Shown: piece after piece, positions 63,977-64,000 of the stretch | Layout of the letters: every line of letters begins with the position of its first letter | Position numbering within the stretch: position 1 is the first letter of the stretch | Program-made: the position numbers and the translations under genes | The notes under the pieces: model-generated | Database searches by the model: none | Seen by the model: the letters and a program-made list of their open reading frames with translations, nothing else | What the model was told of the DNA's origin: nothing | Origin: an uncultured Bacteroidales bacterium | Lineage (GTDB): Bacteria; Bacteroidota; Bacteroidia; Bacteroidales; UBA932 | Direction: 5' to 3' | Assembly (NCBI GenBank): GCA_944326365.1 | Contig: CALVDR010000003.1 | Location: 1 to 64,000, forward strand | Length of the DNA: 64,000 bases

Positions 63977-64000
63977 CCAGAATTTTTAAAGTACTATTGT

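Larger units (their letters stand above)
53470..64000. other. Probable genomic island (left edge near 53.5 kb, right edge outside the window)
   Basis: After the pfp terminator the sequence becomes visibly more A/T-rich, gene families change from housekeeping to mobile-element and unrecognised types, and remnants of a mobile-element primase occur. All genes from 54.7 kb to the right edge are on the plus strand in one compact array. No integrase, transposase or tRNA is seen at the left edge. The boundaries are an estimate by eye. Confidence 0.7.

Overview
The window reads as a chromosome segment of a member of the Bacteroidales (phylum Bacteroidota). The support is a set of family traits. Several genes carry the TAnnTTTG -7 element, and three promoters have the full TTTG-N19-TAnnTTTG form. 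IspG has an inserted middle domain, phosphofructokinase is of the PPi type, fructose bisphosphatase is class III, YidC has a large periplasmic domain, and there are typical Bacteroidota lipoproteins and a Wzi-like outer-membrane protein. Genus cannot be fixed from the sequence alone.

Layout. 0.1-2.1 kb: an Old Yellow Enzyme-family reductase beside a steroid 5-alpha-reductase-family membrane enzyme. 2.2-17.5 kb: housekeeping genes (pyrG, glutaminyl cyclase, trmD, a DUF349 protein, yidC, a YggS-type PLP protein, class III fbp, lpxB, surE, gap, an MFS carrier, rubrerythrin). 17.5-21.7 kb: nhaC, pssA, a C1 peptidase and a small hydrolase. 21.6-26.2 kb: a tripartite efflux operon (TolC, MacA-like, ATPase, MacB-like permease). 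26.5-31 kb: an aminotransferase, an unrecognised lipoprotein, an RNase D-like exonuclease, an RlmI-like methyltransferase and tRNA-Cys. 31.1-35.0 kb: wzi, a UDP-glucuronate epimerase and a UDP-glucose dehydrogenase with ATGA overlaps, suggesting uronic-acid surface polysaccharide. 35.0-41.3 kb: birA, rsfS, ftsH, cdsA, psd and a CBS/CorC membrane protein. 41.5-51.6 kb, all on the minus strand: ispG, a beta-barrel protein, an Ig-like lipoprotein, a bifunctional Rel/SpoT, a YihY protein, a thioesterase and ligA. 52.2-53.4 kb: PPi-type phosphofructokinase. With pssA, cdsA and psd the window holds the phosphatidylethanolamine branch of lipid synthesis.

From about 53.4 kb to the right edge the DNA changes character. 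It is more A+T-rich, has remnants of a mobile-element primase and a zinc-ribbon gene in collision, iteron-like repeats, a double-HTH regulator, and then a compact same-strand cluster. That cluster is a DUF1848 protein with a radical-SAM-like cysteine cluster; a 1717-residue protein joining a methyltransferase-like fold, a PD-(D/E)XK (MTES_1575/DUF559-like) nuclease and a complete RecQ-type helicase; a tail-anchored coiled-coil protein; an acidic unrecognised protein; and a small protein. I read it as a candidate, possibly undescribed, genome-defence system on a genomic island. This is inference from architecture and context.

Other structure outside genes: a MITE-like repeat family with terminal inverted repeats (two full copies and one partial), four 22-bp repeats with compensating stem changes after the YggS gene, and a likely small structured RNA on the minus strand between the cyclase gene and trmD.
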